Assembly: GCA_016234115.1 (NCBI GenBank)
Contig: JACRHD010000058.1
Location: forward strand, 1-33,836
Direction: 5' to 3'
DNA length: 33,836 nucleotides
Source of the DNA: Nitrospirota bacterium
GTDB taxonomy: Bacteria > Nitrospirota > Thermodesulfovibrionia > UBA6902
How positions within the stretch are numbered: the stretch's first letter is position 1; every line of letters starts with the position of its first letter. The position numbers and the translations under genes were made by a program. The notes beneath the pieces were generated by a model. The model saw only the letters and a list, made by a program, of their open reading frames with translations, searched no databases and was not told the DNA's origin. Of the stretch, positions 14,723 to 24,453 are shown piece after piece.

Positions 14723-15877
14723 TTGGCAGGACAGGAAGTGGTAGATGAGTCAGTTCGTCAAAAGCATACAGAGATCGGTTTTGACACCGGTGTGACGGAC
14801 TGTATGCGGCTCACAGTTCCTCGTGACCTGATTATGTTGAATACCCCGGCAATCAACAGCTTTGATTTTCAGAATGTGTTGACCATACCCCGTGCGGCAT
14901 CATTTTCCGGCAGTATTGCGCACCTCCGGCAATTGGACAGCTTCCTCACCGGTGAATATAACCTGCCGCCGCAGACAATTACGACCAGTGACGTATGTTT
15001 TGTTCCACCTCCTGCGGAGAACCTGCCTTACCTCAAGTACCGGTTCGGACTACAGATCATTAAAAACGAAGACAAGCGGATTCTCGACTACTCTGAGCTG
15101 ATGACCAAAATCGAAAAAGGGGAAGGCTCAAGCATAATTGATTTTGTGGATGGATACCTTAAAGAGAAAGTAGTCAATACCTACGATGAGACTAATTCCA
15201 GCTTCCGGGAGGAATATCCGAAGAACTCTGCACGTTTTTTTTATTCCGATAATCCATTGCCGCTCAATCAATCGCAAAAGAAAATATTGACGGCAATCGG
15301 GAATCCAAAAAACAGGATCGTGGTTATTGATGGACCTCCGGGAACAGGTAAGTCTCACACAATCGGCGCAATTACCTATTGGTCGAATCAGCACAAAAAG
15401 TCCATTGTCATCACTTCCCACAAAAAAGAAGCTCTGGATGTTGTTGAACGGATGCTGACCGACAAGTTCAAGTCACTCCATCCTCACACCAAGCCTTCAG
15501 TCATCAGGATTACCCGAAACAATGACCTCTCTACCCTCAACACCATCGATAATTCGCTTTCCCTGCCGGTCATAGATGGCGCTGCGCGAAGGTCTGACGA
15601 GTTCAATCTTGAAGCTGTAGAGCGTGACCGCGTAAAGGTGCGAGACAGCATCGAACAAACCATCAATACGGCAATAAATCACGCCAGACTCTTTCCTGAG
15701 ATGAGCAAGAAACTTCTTCGTTTCATCCAGTTGGAGGAAGAGCTTGTCGTGAATTCAGATGAGCTTACCGGAACACCGACTGCGAGGATGAGAAAATCTT
15801 TGGCTCGCCTATGGAGAAAGATCTCTACGCACTCATCATCCAGAGTGATTTTTATCGCAAGAATAGGGACAGCCTGA
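14723..15877 (+). pseudogene. Remnant of a superfamily 1 (Upf1-like) helicase, N-terminal part
   Basis: The 384-residue frame contains the Q-motif-like LNQSQKKIL and Walker A IDGPPGTGKSHT (near residues 203-214), followed by motif Ia-like KSIVITSHKKEALDVVERML, as in AAA_11/AAA_12 DNA-RNA helicases. Motifs II to VI are absent. After a coiled-coil-like stretch the frame runs into unrelated sequence (RLWRKISTHSSSRV), while the +2 frame continues as a nuclease-like C-terminal domain (15763-16227). It looks like a large helicase-nuclease gene that lost over a kilobase in the middle, with the junction near 15760-15800. The TTG at 14723 has no ribosome-binding site, so the 5' end is probably missing too. 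Intact relatives are common in defence islands. Confidence 0.7.
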
Positions 15878-16227
15878 AAGTCATTCCCCAATTTGATATA
15901 GGCAAGTACATCAGGCAGGAGTATAAAAAATATATTCCCCGTTACCGGGTGGACTTTCTGCTTACCCTCGCCTCAGGCGGCAAAGAGAAAAGCCTGATAC
16001 TGGAGTACGACGGCCTTGAGTATCACACAAAAGATTCGTCGGTGGTGAGGTCGCTTGAGGACTTCAGGGAAGAATATCTCGAATACGACATCACCCGGCA
16101 GCTTGAACTGGAGAGCTACGGTTATCATTTTCTGCGAATAAATAAGTTTACACTGCTGCCAAAAGCGGTTGGGCAGACCCGGCTGGATGTCTTGAATGAC
16201 CTGCTGGGGAAAACCTTCGCTCTGTAA
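15763..16227 (+). pseudogene. C-terminal nuclease-like domain fragment of the broken helicase gene
   Basis: The frame reads SPMEKDLYALIIQSDF, then RVDFLLTL, SLILEYDGLEYH, and a C-terminal YDITRQLELESYGYHFLRIN. This is the layout of DUF559/DUF2726-like PD-(D/E)xK domains that close many SF1 helicases, with Asp in RVDF and the E-x-D of LEYDG as likely catalytic acids. An ATG at 15811 could restart translation and make a 138-residue protein, but no ribosome-binding site is visible. It overlaps the preceding frame, consistent with a deletion junction. Confidence 0.6.
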
Positions 16228-16244
16228 AAGCGCATTGCTTGGGC

Positions 16245-16273
16245 TTGATATTATCGCCCCATAGGGGTATTAT
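16245..16273 (+). promoter_or_regulatory. Sigma70-type promoter of the AAA ATPase gene, with a dyad in the spacer
   Basis: TTGATA (16245-16250) and TATTAT (16268-16273) are spaced by 17 bp. The spacer ends in CCCC-ATA-GGGG (16257-16267), a dyad abutting the -10 that could be an operator. The gene starts 34 bp downstream of the -10. Confidence 0.6.
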
Positions 16274-16306
16274 ATTTTCAATTAACATCCTGTATAGGGA
16301 GTTTTT

Positions 16307-17626
16307 TTGAATAAAGAATCTGTCCTTAACATCATATTCGAGTGGCAAAAAATCGTTCAGGGCCGCCAGGGAACACTTCGGGAGGCAGAGCCTCTGATCA
16401 TGAGTTCAATAGGTTCCAAACCTATAAAGATAGTCACCGGGTTCCGCCGCACCGGCAAGTCCTTTCTGGTACAGCTCATAGCAAAAAAACTGATCGACAG
16501 GGGTGATATCGCTCCCGATAATTTGCTGTACCTTAATTTCGAGGACTACCGCCTGATGGGGGTCGTAAATCCGGAGAAGCTCGGCGATGTTTATGATACA
16601 TTTTTGCAATCCTCAGAGCGGCCGGGCCGGAAGCTCCTGATATTCGATGAAATCCAGCAGGTCTCAAACTGGGAGCGGTTTATCAGAACAATATATGAAA
16701 AAGGCGGCGTGGAGATAATTATAACAGGGTCGAATTCGAGTCTTCTGTCATCGGAGCTGGGCAGCGGGCTGGCAGGCAGATTTGTGGAGTTTTCAATATA
16801 CCCTTTCAGCTTCAAAGAGTTCGTCCGCTACAGGGGACATTCAATCCGGTCAAAGAAGGAGTTTCAACGCAATAAACCCGAACTGCTCAAGCTGTTTAAC
16901 GAATACCTGTCTTACGGCGGGTTTCCGGAGACCTTTGACATTGGCTCGCCTGACGCCAAAAAGTCTTATATCGGCGGCATACTGCACAAGGTGATACTTG
17001 ATGATATCGTCAAGCGTTTCAGAGTAGACAATGTTGACGCGCTCGAAAAGATCATGCACTATCTGATTTCAGGGGCCGGGAACATTGTAAGCTATGCGGG
17101 ACTCCGCAACAAAATGGCTGCGCTGGGCCTTAAGGTCAAGCCGGAGACCGTACTTACGTACTGCAACTATTTCATAAAGTCCTTCGCCCTTTCAGAGCTT
17201 TCCAAGTTCAGCTGGAAGCTTGGGAAGGTCTTCAGCACGTCAAAGAAATATTACGCAGTGGATACCGGCCTCATGTCTTTGTACGCGCCGATAGAGGAAA
17301 ACTATTCAGTCCGCCTGGAGCATATTGTTTATCACGAGCTGAAGAGAAGATATGCCGGGATTTGTTACGGCGCAGGGGACGGCGGAAGAGAGATAGATTT
17401 TCTTGTGCGCAAGGACCGCTGGATATGGGAGAAATATCAGGTAGCTCTCAAGCTGGATAAAGGCAATGAGAAGCGCGAGCTTGGTGCCTTTACTCTGGCA
17501 GACCAGTATCTTACGCAGGGAGAAGATCATATTCTTACTATGGACGACGGAGCTGAGGAAATCGAATATTCCGGACGGAGGATATACCGCAAAAATATAC
17601 TGTCATGGCTGCTCGGAATTGATTAG
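16307..17626 (+). CDS. AAA_14 / DUF4143 family ATP-binding protein
   Basis: This 439-residue protein is a complete member of the AAA_14-DUF4143 family: Walker A GFRRTGKS (45-52), Walker B LLIFDEIQQ (Asp114, Glu115), sensor-like IIITGSNSSLLS (about 136-147), GRFVEFSIYPFSFKEF, then the DUF4143 domain with VDTGL and a nuclease-like end (GGREIDFLV...YQVALKLD). Members are widespread, often multicopy, and sit in variable regions; the biochemical role is not established. The TTG at 16307 is preceded by AGGGAG. It has its own promoter and lies between two broken defence-type genes, so it is the only intact gene in the island 14723-19005. Confidence 0.9.
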   Translation: MNKESVLNIIFEWQKIVQGRQGTLREAEPLIMSSIGSKPIKIVTGFRRTGKSFLVQLIAKKLIDRGDIAPDNLLYLNFEDYRLMGVVNPEKLGDVYDTFLQSSERPGRKLLIFDEIQQVSNWERFIRTIYEKGGVEIIITGSNSSLLSSELGSGLAGRFVEFSIYPFSFKEFVRYRGHSIRSKKEFQRNKPELLKLFNEYLSYGGFPETFDIGSPDAKKSYIGGILHKVILDDIVKRFRVDNVDALEKIMHYLISGAGNIVSYAGLRNKMAALGLKVKPETVLTYCNYFIKSFALSELSKFSWKLGKVFSTSKKYYAVDTGLMSLYAPIEENYSVRLEHIVYHELKRRYAGICYGAGDGGREIDFLVRKDRWIWEKYQVALKLDKGNEKRELGAFTLADQYLTQGEDHILTMDDGAEEIEYSGRRIYRKNILSWLLGID

Positions 17627-17640
17627 CAGGGAGATGAAGA

Positions 17641-19005
17641 ATGTCCAAAATAAATCTGACTGAAGAAGAACTCAAACAACTGCTGAAAGCGGTAAACGCG
17701 GGCGCTGAGCCTTCGCCTGAGCTTGCCGGGAAGATATTCCCGTCTCTCATGGAGAAGCTGGGGCAGGAAGGAAAGTTCGACTTCGAGACATTGAACCGGA
17801 TCAAGATTCCAACTATAGAATATGCGGGTAAGAGGTCGCAAGGTGTGATTCTGGCATCTGCTGCCGCTCTTGGACAGTCCGCGCCTCTGCAGGTGGTCCG
17901 CAGCTTCGGATCAGAAAAAGAACGGCTGGAAGAACCTCATTGTGCAGGGGGACAATTTACAATTTCTGAAGACGGTCTATCTCAATCAGGACCCGCTGAT
18001 TAAGGACAAGGTGAAGGGGAAGGTAAAGCTTATCTACAATGATCCGCCGTTTGCGACAAAGTCGGATTTTCAGGGAAGCAACGGCAGTAAGAGTTACAGT
18101 GACAAGATAGAATCAGCAGAATTTCTAGAAAATTTCCGTGAGCGCCTGCTTTTTTTACGAGAATTATTAGATTCAGATGGAAGCATTTATGTGCACATGG
18201 ACTGGAAAAAGGGGCATTATATTAAAGCTCTCATGGACGAGATATTTGGAATTGAAAACTTATTATCTGAAATAATTTGGAAGCGAACAACAGCCCATTT
18301 CACGGCTCAAGGTTTTGCATTTATTCATGATTCAATTTTCTGGTACAAAAAACAGACCAATTTGTCTTTAATAAGCCGTACATAGAACATTCGGAATCAT
18401 ATCTCGACTCTAAGTATAAATATGAAGATGAAACCGCAAAGTACAGGTTGAGTGATGCATCAGGTAAGGGGCAAGGACCGGCCAGAATATTCTTTGGGAA
18501 AATGATTAAACCGCCTGCTGGTAGGCACTGGCCATCTCAACAATATATTGATGAAAATATTAACTTGTACGTGTTGGGTGAAGATGGAATGCCCCAGAAG
18601 AAGTCATACCTAAAGGGGGCGACTATTGGTTCAGTATGGAATGATATTGATCCTGTAAACTCACAAGCATTTGAGAGAATCGGATACCCCACTCAAAAAC
18701 CTGAGGCCCTGCTCGAACGCATCATCAAAGCATCTTCCAACCCCGGCGATCTTGTCATGGACATCTTTGGCGGCTCCGGCACAACCGCTGCTGTGGCGGA
18801 GAAGCTTGGCAGACGCTGGATTACCTGCGACTTCGGCAAGCACTCCATCTACACGATGCAGAAACGCATCCTGAATATTGCTGATTCCAAGTTTCAGAAA
18901 AGAACAAGGGGTCGCACCTTGACTTTGTACGGTTTTGAAAAGCAGGACGTTCTTGATTTCAAAAAAAATATGAGCAAGATGACATGGTCAAGACCGTTTC
19001 AATAA
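17641..19005 (+). pseudogene. Beta-class N6-adenine/N4-cytosine DNA methyltransferase (Mod-like) with two frameshifts
   Basis: Three reading segments make one methyltransferase of about 454 residues. Segment 1 (17641 to about 17919) is an N-terminal region ending APLQVVRSFGSEK. Segment 2 (about 17920-18350) has NGWKNLIVQGDNLQFLK, the catalytic NDPPF and LDSDGSIYVHMDW. Segment 3 (about 18352-19005) has [14 protein letters not shown] and the AdoMet motif DIFGGSGTT. Segment 1 joins segment 2 if A5 at 17915-17919 is read as A4; segment 2 joins segment 3 if A6 at 18347-18352 is read as A7. Motif IV before motif I is the beta-class order. No partner restriction gene follows; pckG converges 13 bp away. 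The causes could be decay, assembly error or slippage-based switching. Confidence 0.85.
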
Positions 19006-19018
19006 TCCCTGAATACGC

Positions 19019-20806
19019 TTACCCCAACCGCTCCATAAACTCCTGGAACTGCTTCTTCAGCCTCTCCGGCATGCGGCTGCCGAAGGTCGAGAAGTGCTCT
19101 TTTATATCGGGGATCTCGGCCTTCCATTCATCGGCGTTTACGCTCATGAGTTCTTTCATTTTTTCAGGCGATACATTGAGACCGCTGATGTCGAGGTCTC
19201 CGTCTTTCGGCAGTAATCCTATGGGAGTTTCCCGGGCGCCGACTTTGCCTTCAACGCGCTCGCACATCCACTTGAGCGCGCGGCTGTTGTCGCTGAAACC
19301 GGGCCACAGGAACCTGCCGTCCCCGTTCTTTCTGAACCAGTTGACATAGAAAATCTTCGGGGCCTTATTGCCGAGCCTGTCTCCCATATTGAGCCAGTGC
19401 TGGAAATAATCGCCCATGTTGTACCCGCAGAACGGCTTCATCGCAAAGGGGTCGCGTCTGAGATTGCCGACGGCCCCGATATTGGCGGCGGTCGTCTCGG
19501 AGGCGGCGGTAGCGCCCATAAATACCCCATGGTCCCAGGTGAAGGCCTCGTATACAAGCGGCACGACATCGGAACGGCGGCCGCCGAATATGAAAATATC
19601 TATGGGAACGCCTTCGGGCTTTTCCCAGTCCTTGCAGATTGCCGGACACTGGGCCGCGGGGGCGGTAAAGCGCGCGTTGGCATGGGCCGCGTCTTCAGTG
19701 CTCGCGGGGGTCCAGTAGCGTCCTTTCCAGTCTATGGCATGCGCCGGCTCATCTCCGTCCATGCCTTCCCACCAGACGTCTCCGTCGTCGGTAAGGGCGC
19801 AGTTTGTGAAGATAACATTCTCCTTCAATGTGTCCATTGCCATGGGGTTCGTGCCGTACGATGTGCCCGGGGCCACTCCGAAGAAACCGTTTTCAGGATT
19901 AATGGCATAGAGCCTTCCGTCGGCGCCTGTCTTCAGCCACGCGATGTCGTCGCCGATACATTCGCATTTCCAGCCGGCAATGGAGGGCATCATCATAGCA
20001 AGGTTGGTCTTGCCGCACGCAGAGGGAAAGGCCGCGGCGATGTGATACTGTTTCCCCTCAGGGTTTGTGAGGCGCAGTATCAGCATATGCTCAGCCATCC
20101 AGCCTTCACGCCTTGCCATGGCCGAGGCGATGCGAAGGGCCAGGCATTTCTTTCCGAGAAGGGCATTGCCGCCATAGCCAGAGCCATACGACCAGATAAG
20201 ATTTTCCTCCGGGAAATGACTTATATATTTCTTTTCAATCGGGGCGCAGGGCCATTGGCTGTCTTTCTGTCCCGGCTCAAGGGGCGCGCCGACTGAATGA
20301 AGGCACGGGATAAAATCGCCGTCTGTTCCCAACAGTTCCAGTACACGCGAACTGACTCGCGTCATGATATGCATATTGACGACCACGTAGGGACTGTCCG
20401 ATATTTCAACTCCTATCTTTGAAATAGGCGAACCTATGGGCCCCATTGAAAAAGGGATAACATACATGGTGCGGCCTTTCATGCATCCCCTGTACAAATC
20501 CAGCATGGTTTTCTTCAGCTCGGAAGGATGGACCCAGTTATTGGTAGGCCCGGCCTCTTCTTTGGAAGAAGTGCTTATATAAGTACGGTCCTCAACGCGG
20601 GCCACGTCGCTCGGGTCGGAGCGGAAGAGAAAGCTGTTCGGACGTTTCTTTAGTGGAATTGCGATACCGCTTTTTAGCAGCTTTTCCATCATAGAGTCGT
20701 ATTCTTCTTTCGATCCGTCGCAGATGTAGATATCATCAGGCCGGCACAGCTCGTCAATTTCCCTGATCCACTTGTTGAGTTTTTCGTTCTTCACCGTGAC
20801 AGTCAT
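19019..20806 (-). CDS. pckG: Phosphoenolpyruvate carboxykinase (GTP)
   Basis: This cytosolic enzyme interconverts oxaloacetate and PEP using GTP, at the entry to gluconeogenesis. The 595-residue length is typical. GTP-type signatures are present: FPSACGKTN, the P-loop with the hyper-reactive Cys near residue 264; [15 protein letters not shown]; the IGDDIAW metal site; and the C-terminal [20 protein letters not shown] nucleotide-binding region. The ATG at 20806 follows AAGGAG by 7 bp. An in-frame extension to 20887 has no family similarity and is rejected. The gene is monocistronic and converges on the methyltransferase remnant. Confidence 0.97.
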   Translation of the reverse strand: MTVTVKNEKLNKWIREIDELCRPDDIYICDGSKEEYDSMMEKLLKSGIAIPLKKRPNSFLFRSDPSDVARVEDRTYISTSSKEEAGPTNNWVHPSELKKTMLDLYRGCMKGRTMYVIPFSMGPIGSPISKIGVEISDSPYVVVNMHIMTRVSSRVLELLGTDGDFIPCLHSVGAPLEPGQKDSQWPCAPIEKKYISHFPEENLIWSYGSGYGGNALLGKKCLALRIASAMARREGWMAEHMLILRLTNPEGKQYHIAAAFPSACGKTNLAMMMPSIAGWKCECIGDDIAWLKTGADGRLYAINPENGFFGVAPGTSYGTNPMAMDTLKENVIFTNCALTDDGDVWWEGMDGDEPAHAIDWKGRYWTPASTEDAAHANARFTAPAAQCPAICKDWEKPEGVPIDIFIFGGRRSDVVPLVYEAFTWDHGVFMGATAASETTAANIGAVGNLRRDPFAMKPFCGYNMGDYFQHWLNMGDRLGNKAPKIFYVNWFRKNGDGRFLWPGFSDNSRALKWMCERVEGKVGARETPIGLLPKDGDLDISGLNVSPEKMKELMSVNADEWKAEIPDIKEHFSTFGSRMPERLKKQFQEFMERLG

Positions 20807-20889
20807 AATATATCTCCTTAAGGGGGTATTTTCCGTAGCCATATAATATACATATTGCGCAGAGGAAAAATCTATATAGGTGATCAAGC

Positions 20890-20934
20890 CGCTTGAACCG
20901 CTTGAACTGCTTGAATTGCTTGAACGGTTTGAAC
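20890..20934. repeat. Tandem repeat, five copies of a 9-mer (CGCTTGAAC)
   Basis: Five consecutive 9-bp units, CGCTTGAAC with up to three changes, lie upstream of pckG and truA, which diverge here. The unit length of 9 gives an artefactual frame (PLE/LLE repeats). No complementary arm was found, unlike the other tandem-arm repeats in this window. Confidence 0.8.
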
Positions 20935-21068
20935 GGTCAACGTCATTTCAGTTAAAGGTTTTCCATTTTAATTCTTCTGGTAATATAATACATTCTTGCT
21001 TCCTGCGTTACGCTTATAGCTTACAGCTTCTTTCGAAGAGTCGGTCAGGAGCATTTTTTCAATAACAA

Positions 21069-21839
21069 ATGAGACACATCAAACTCACTCTTCAATACGA
21101 CGGCACAGGTTACTCCGGCTGGCAGGTCCAGGCAAAGGGGACTACAGTCCAGGGACTGCTGGAGGATGCCCTGTTTGCAGTTACGGGAGAACGGACGAGA
21201 ATGACCGGGGCTTCAAGGACCGATGCAGGCGTTCACGTCCTCGGACAGGTTGCTGTTTTCAGGACCGGTTCCGGTCTGTCGCCTGAAATATTCATTCGCG
21301 CCGTCAATGCTAATCTTCCGAATGACATCAGGATAATGACCGCTGAAGAATGCGGGCCGGATTTTCATCCACGGTACGATGCTGAAAGTAAAAAGTATTC
21401 TTACCTCATTTCACGTACAGGGGCTTATTCGGTCTTCCTGAGAAGGTATTCATGGAGTATGCCGTATAAATTAAATATCGATGCAATGCGGGAGGCCGCG
21501 AGGTATCTTGCCGGGACGCATGACTTCTCCTGCTTCCGCGCCTCGGGCTGCAGCTCAAAACATCCGGTCAGGACGATTCACAATATTGAAATAGCTGAAT
21601 TGACGTCAATAGAATTCATCGGTCTTCAGTTCAATGTCCCTGTTATAAAAATCAGCATTACGGCAAATGCGTTTCTGAGGCACATGGCAAGAAATATAGC
21701 CGGCACGCTCGTCGATATCGGCAGGGAAAGGTCCGCACCCGAAAGGATGAAAGAGATATTAGAGTCAAAAGACAGAAGGACCGCAGGCAGGACAGCTCCG
21801 GCGTGCGGGTTGTTTCTGGAGAAGATAAGTTACGACTGA
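21069..21839 (+). CDS. truA: tRNA pseudouridine(38-40) synthase
   Basis: TruA isomerises uridines at positions 38-40 in the anticodon arm of tRNAs. The 256-residue protein has the family N-terminus (KLTLQYDGTGYSGWQ), the catalytic GASRTDAGVH motif with Asp52, RAVNANLP, the PRYDAESKKYSY segment and the C-terminal NAFLRHMARNIAG. Length and order are normal. Only a weak ribosome-binding site precedes the ATG. The gene stands alone, with repeat DNA before and after it. Confidence 0.97.
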   Translation: MRHIKLTLQYDGTGYSGWQVQAKGTTVQGLLEDALFAVTGERTRMTGASRTDAGVHVLGQVAVFRTGSGLSPEIFIRAVNANLPNDIRIMTAEECGPDFHPRYDAESKKYSYLISRTGAYSVFLRRYSWSMPYKLNIDAMREAARYLAGTHDFSCFRASGCSSKHPVRTIHNIEIAELTSIEFIGLQFNVPVIKISITANAFLRHMARNIAGTLVDIGRERSAPERMKEILESKDRRTAGRTAPACGLFLEKISYD

Positions 21840-21874
21840 AGCTGCCGTTTGCGAAGCCGCATTAAACTTTAACC

Positions 21875-21969
21875 GTCATTCCCGAGGTAGTTATCGGGAA
21901 TCCAGTACCTCTAATCTGGTTTCCGCTTACAGACTGCCAACAGTAGGTGCTTTAGGCACGGGAATGACA
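21875..21969. repeat. GTCATTCCCG-type inverted repeat containing the 38-bp repeat, copy 2
   Basis: GTCATTCCCG near 21876 is matched by CGGGAATGAC at the far end. An inner hairpin ATTCCCGA/TCGGGAAT also forms. Positions 21932-21969 are identical to 3484-3521. The gap 21840-22083 holds no gene. Confidence 0.75.
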
Positions 21970-22083
21970 ACTGATGTAGCTTCATTCACAAGCTCTTGGC
22001 ATTAGAGCGACATTTGATAATCCTGCCCGCTTTAATCTAAAATATTTCACATTCCAAACTTGTGGGGACATGGAGGGAAAATA

Positions 22084-24270
22084 ATGGAAGAACATGCCTC
22101 GAAAAATGCGTTGCCGGTCTTTGACACCTTAAAAAAGGTCTTCGGCTTTCAGTCCTTTCGTCCGAACCAGGTAGAGATCATCAGGAGCATCCTCGGCGGG
22201 AAGGACGTCTTTGCGGTAATGCCTACAGGAGGAGGCAAATCGCTGTGCTATCAACTGCCCGCTAAACTATTGGACGGGACAGCGGTCGTCATAAGCCCGC
22301 TCATCTCCCTTATGAAGGACCAGGTGGATGCCGCCGTGGAAAACGGGATATCGGCGGCTTTTATAAACAGCTCCCTTGCGACGCAGGAAACCGCAGCCGT
22401 TTTCCGCAGGCTCCGGGACAATTCAATCGAGCTGCTTTATATCGCGCCGGAGCGTTTTGCCATGACCAATTTTCTCGAAACTCTCAAGGGCGTCCGTATT
22501 TCTCTTTTTGCCGTTGATGAGGCCCACTGTATTTCAGAGTGGGGACACGATTTCCGGCCCGACTACCTGAGCCTTTCAAACATTGTAAAGACTTTCCCCA
22601 AAGCTCCCATAGCCGCTTTTACCGCAACAGCCACCCCGAAGGTGCAGGATGACATCATCGTTAGGCTCGGTCTGAGGCAGCCCTTTACTGTGCGTGCTTC
22701 TTTTGACCGTCAGAATCTTTTCTATCGTGTGGAGGGCAAAAGAGATTTGACTGCCCAGATCATGAATGTCCTGGGGAAACATGCCGGCGAGCCGGGGATA
22801 ATTTACCGTACAACGCGCGATTCGGTCGACAGCCTGTCCGGTTTTCTGTCAGGTCAGGGAATAAAGGCCCTGCCGTATCATGCCGGGCTGGAGCAGGAGG
22901 AGAGGAAGGCGAACCAGGAGGCCTTCAGCAAGGATGAAGTCCATGTCATAGTCGCGACAATCGCCTTCGGCATGGGCATAGACAAATCGAATGTCCGCTT
23001 CGTCATCCACGCCGACCTCCCCAAGAACATCGAAGGCTATTATCAGGAAACCGGACGCGCCGGCAGGGACGGAGAGCCGTCAGACTGTGTGCTCTTTTTC
23101 GGCAGGGAAGACATCCCAAGGATCAGATACTTTATCGACCAGATAACAAATGACGCGGAGCGCGAGATCGCCCTGAAAAAACTGAACCAGGTAGTCAGGT
23201 ATGCTTCTCATAATGTCTGCAGGCGCAAACAGGTCCTTGAGTATTTCGGCGAGGATTATGCTGCTGACAATTGTAACGCCTGCGATATCTGCACGGGTAA
23301 GGTCGAGAAAGTTGATATCACGATTGACGCACAGATATTTATGTCCGCCTTGTCAAGGACGGGACAGCGTTTCGGGATAATGCATATTATCGATATCGTC
23401 ACCGGGGCCGATACAAAGCGTATCCGCGAACTTCAGCACGACACGATCAAGACTTATGGAGCGGGAAAGGACAAAGACAAAAACCACTGGCGCTTCATAG
23501 CGGATGAGCTCCTGGCCCAGGAAGTCATCTATCAGGACGGCGGGACGTATCCGGTATTGAAATTAGCTGAAGCAGGGAAGAGTATCCTCTTCGGCAAAGA
23601 GAAGATCAGCGCCCTAAAAAGGGAAGAGACAAAAAAGAAATCGCGCGCGGGAAAGTGGAGCGGCCCCGAGGACTATGACCAGGCCCTGTTTGAAAAGCTG
23701 CGTGTACTCCGCAAACGGCTTGCCGATGAACAGCGTGTGCCTCCGTATATTATTTTTTCCGACAAAACGCTTCACGAAATGTGCGGCCGCTATCCCTCAT
23801 CTCTGCACGATCTGGCGTTAATCAGCGGAGTCGGTGACGCCAAACTTGAGCGTTACGGCGATGAATTCATAACGGAGATAAAGGCCTACCTAAAAGAGAA
23901 TCCCGGCATAACAGTTCCTGCAAACCCGTTTTCCTGCGTCCCTTCCGGTCACGCGGGCGGCAAGCCCAAAGGCGAGACCTTTGAAAAGACGTATGAGCTT
24001 TTCAAACAGGGACTCTCTGTCGGTGAAGTCGCAAAGTCGCGCAACCTCGCGGAAGCCACGATCACCGCGCACATTGAGCAACTGATAATGGAAGGCAGGG
24101 ACATAGACATCGACCGTCTCATCGATCCGGGGAAGCGGGATGAAATCGGGAAGCTCTTCCTCACTCTGCGGTCCTGGCAGCTTTATCCGGTCATCGAGCA
24201 TTTCAAGGGGGCCGTAAGTTATGAAGAGGCGAAAATCGTCAGGGCGTATATGCGTTGTAAAACCGGATAA
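22084..24270 (+). CDS. recQ: ATP-dependent DNA helicase RecQ
   Basis: RecQ unwinds DNA 3' to 5' in recombination and repair. The 728-residue protein has helicase motifs FRPNQ (motif 0), MPTGGGKSLCYQ (I), DEAHCISEWGHDFRP (II) and YQETGRAGRDG (VI). A RecQ zinc-binding module follows (CRRKQ...CNACDIC, about 379-403), then the winged helix, an HRDC domain (about 529-606) and a C-terminal helix-turn-helix (about 635-725, EVAKSRNLAEATITAHI), as in the longer RecQ proteins with an HTH_40 domain. I chose the ATG at 22084 because GGAGG lies 7 bp upstream; the earlier GTG at 22060 lacks such a site. The stop is 10 bp from a large inverted repeat. Confidence 0.96.
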   Translation: MEEHASKNALPVFDTLKKVFGFQSFRPNQVEIIRSILGGKDVFAVMPTGGGKSLCYQLPAKLLDGTAVVISPLISLMKDQVDAAVENGISAAFINSSLATQETAAVFRRLRDNSIELLYIAPERFAMTNFLETLKGVRISLFAVDEAHCISEWGHDFRPDYLSLSNIVKTFPKAPIAAFTATATPKVQDDIIVRLGLRQPFTVRASFDRQNLFYRVEGKRDLTAQIMNVLGKHAGEPGIIYRTTRDSVDSLSGFLSGQGIKALPYHAGLEQEERKANQEAFSKDEVHVIVATIAFGMGIDKSNVRFVIHADLPKNIEGYYQETGRAGRDGEPSDCVLFFGREDIPRIRYFIDQITNDAEREIALKKLNQVVRYASHNVCRRKQVLEYFGEDYAADNCNACDICTGKVEKVDITIDAQIFMSALSRTGQRFGIMHIIDIVTGADTKRIRELQHDTIKTYGAGKDKDKNHWRFIADELLAQEVIYQDGGTYPVLKLAEAGKSILFGKEKISALKREETKKKSRAGKWSGPEDYDQALFEKLRVLRKRLADEQRVPPYIIFSDKTLHEMCGRYPSSLHDLALISGVGDAKLERYGDEFITEIKAYLKENPGITVPANPFSCVPSGHAGGKPKGETFEKTYELFKQGLSVGEVAKSRNLAEATITAHIEQLIMEGRDIDIDRLIDPGKRDEIGKLFLTLRSWQLYPVIEHFKGAVSYEEAKIVRAYMRCKTG

Positions 24271-24280
24271 TGTCCTAAGG

Positions 24281-24356
24281 GTTTTAACACACCCCTGCAC
24301 CCCTCAAGAGGGGAGTAATGACAAGGTCCCCTCTTGGGAGGGGCAGGGGGTGGGTC
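24281..24356. repeat. Inverted repeat, TTTTAACACACCCCTGC family, copy 1
   Basis: The left arm TTTTAACACACCCCTGCACC continues to AGAGGGGA and pairs imperfectly with TCCCCTCTTGGGAGGGGCAG and the following GGGGTG. A second, larger copy in the same orientation is at 26494-26629. It lies just after recQ and may end its transcript. Confidence 0.75.
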
Positions 24357-24437
24357 TCTTTCCGGCGCACAAGTACACTCCAGAACTGATGGTTTCACCG
24401 GGACTGCCATTGTTGTTTTCGGACAAAACAACTTTCA

Positions 24438-24446
24438 TGCTATAAT
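24438..24446 (+). promoter_or_regulatory. Extended -10 promoter (TGCTATAAT)
   Basis: A consensus extended -10 lies 7 bp before the ATG at 24454. The predicted start coincides with the ATG, and no ribosome-binding site is present, so the transcript would be leaderless. Confidence 0.5.
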
Positions 24447-24453
24447 CTGACAA

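Noticed and set aside
19397-20296. 299-residue frame antisense to pckG
   Set aside because: No recognisable motif; it is covered by the conserved PEP carboxykinase on the other strand.
20880-21065. 61-residue frame with PLE/LLE repeats
   Set aside because: It is produced by the 9-bp tandem repeat and has no start context or homology.
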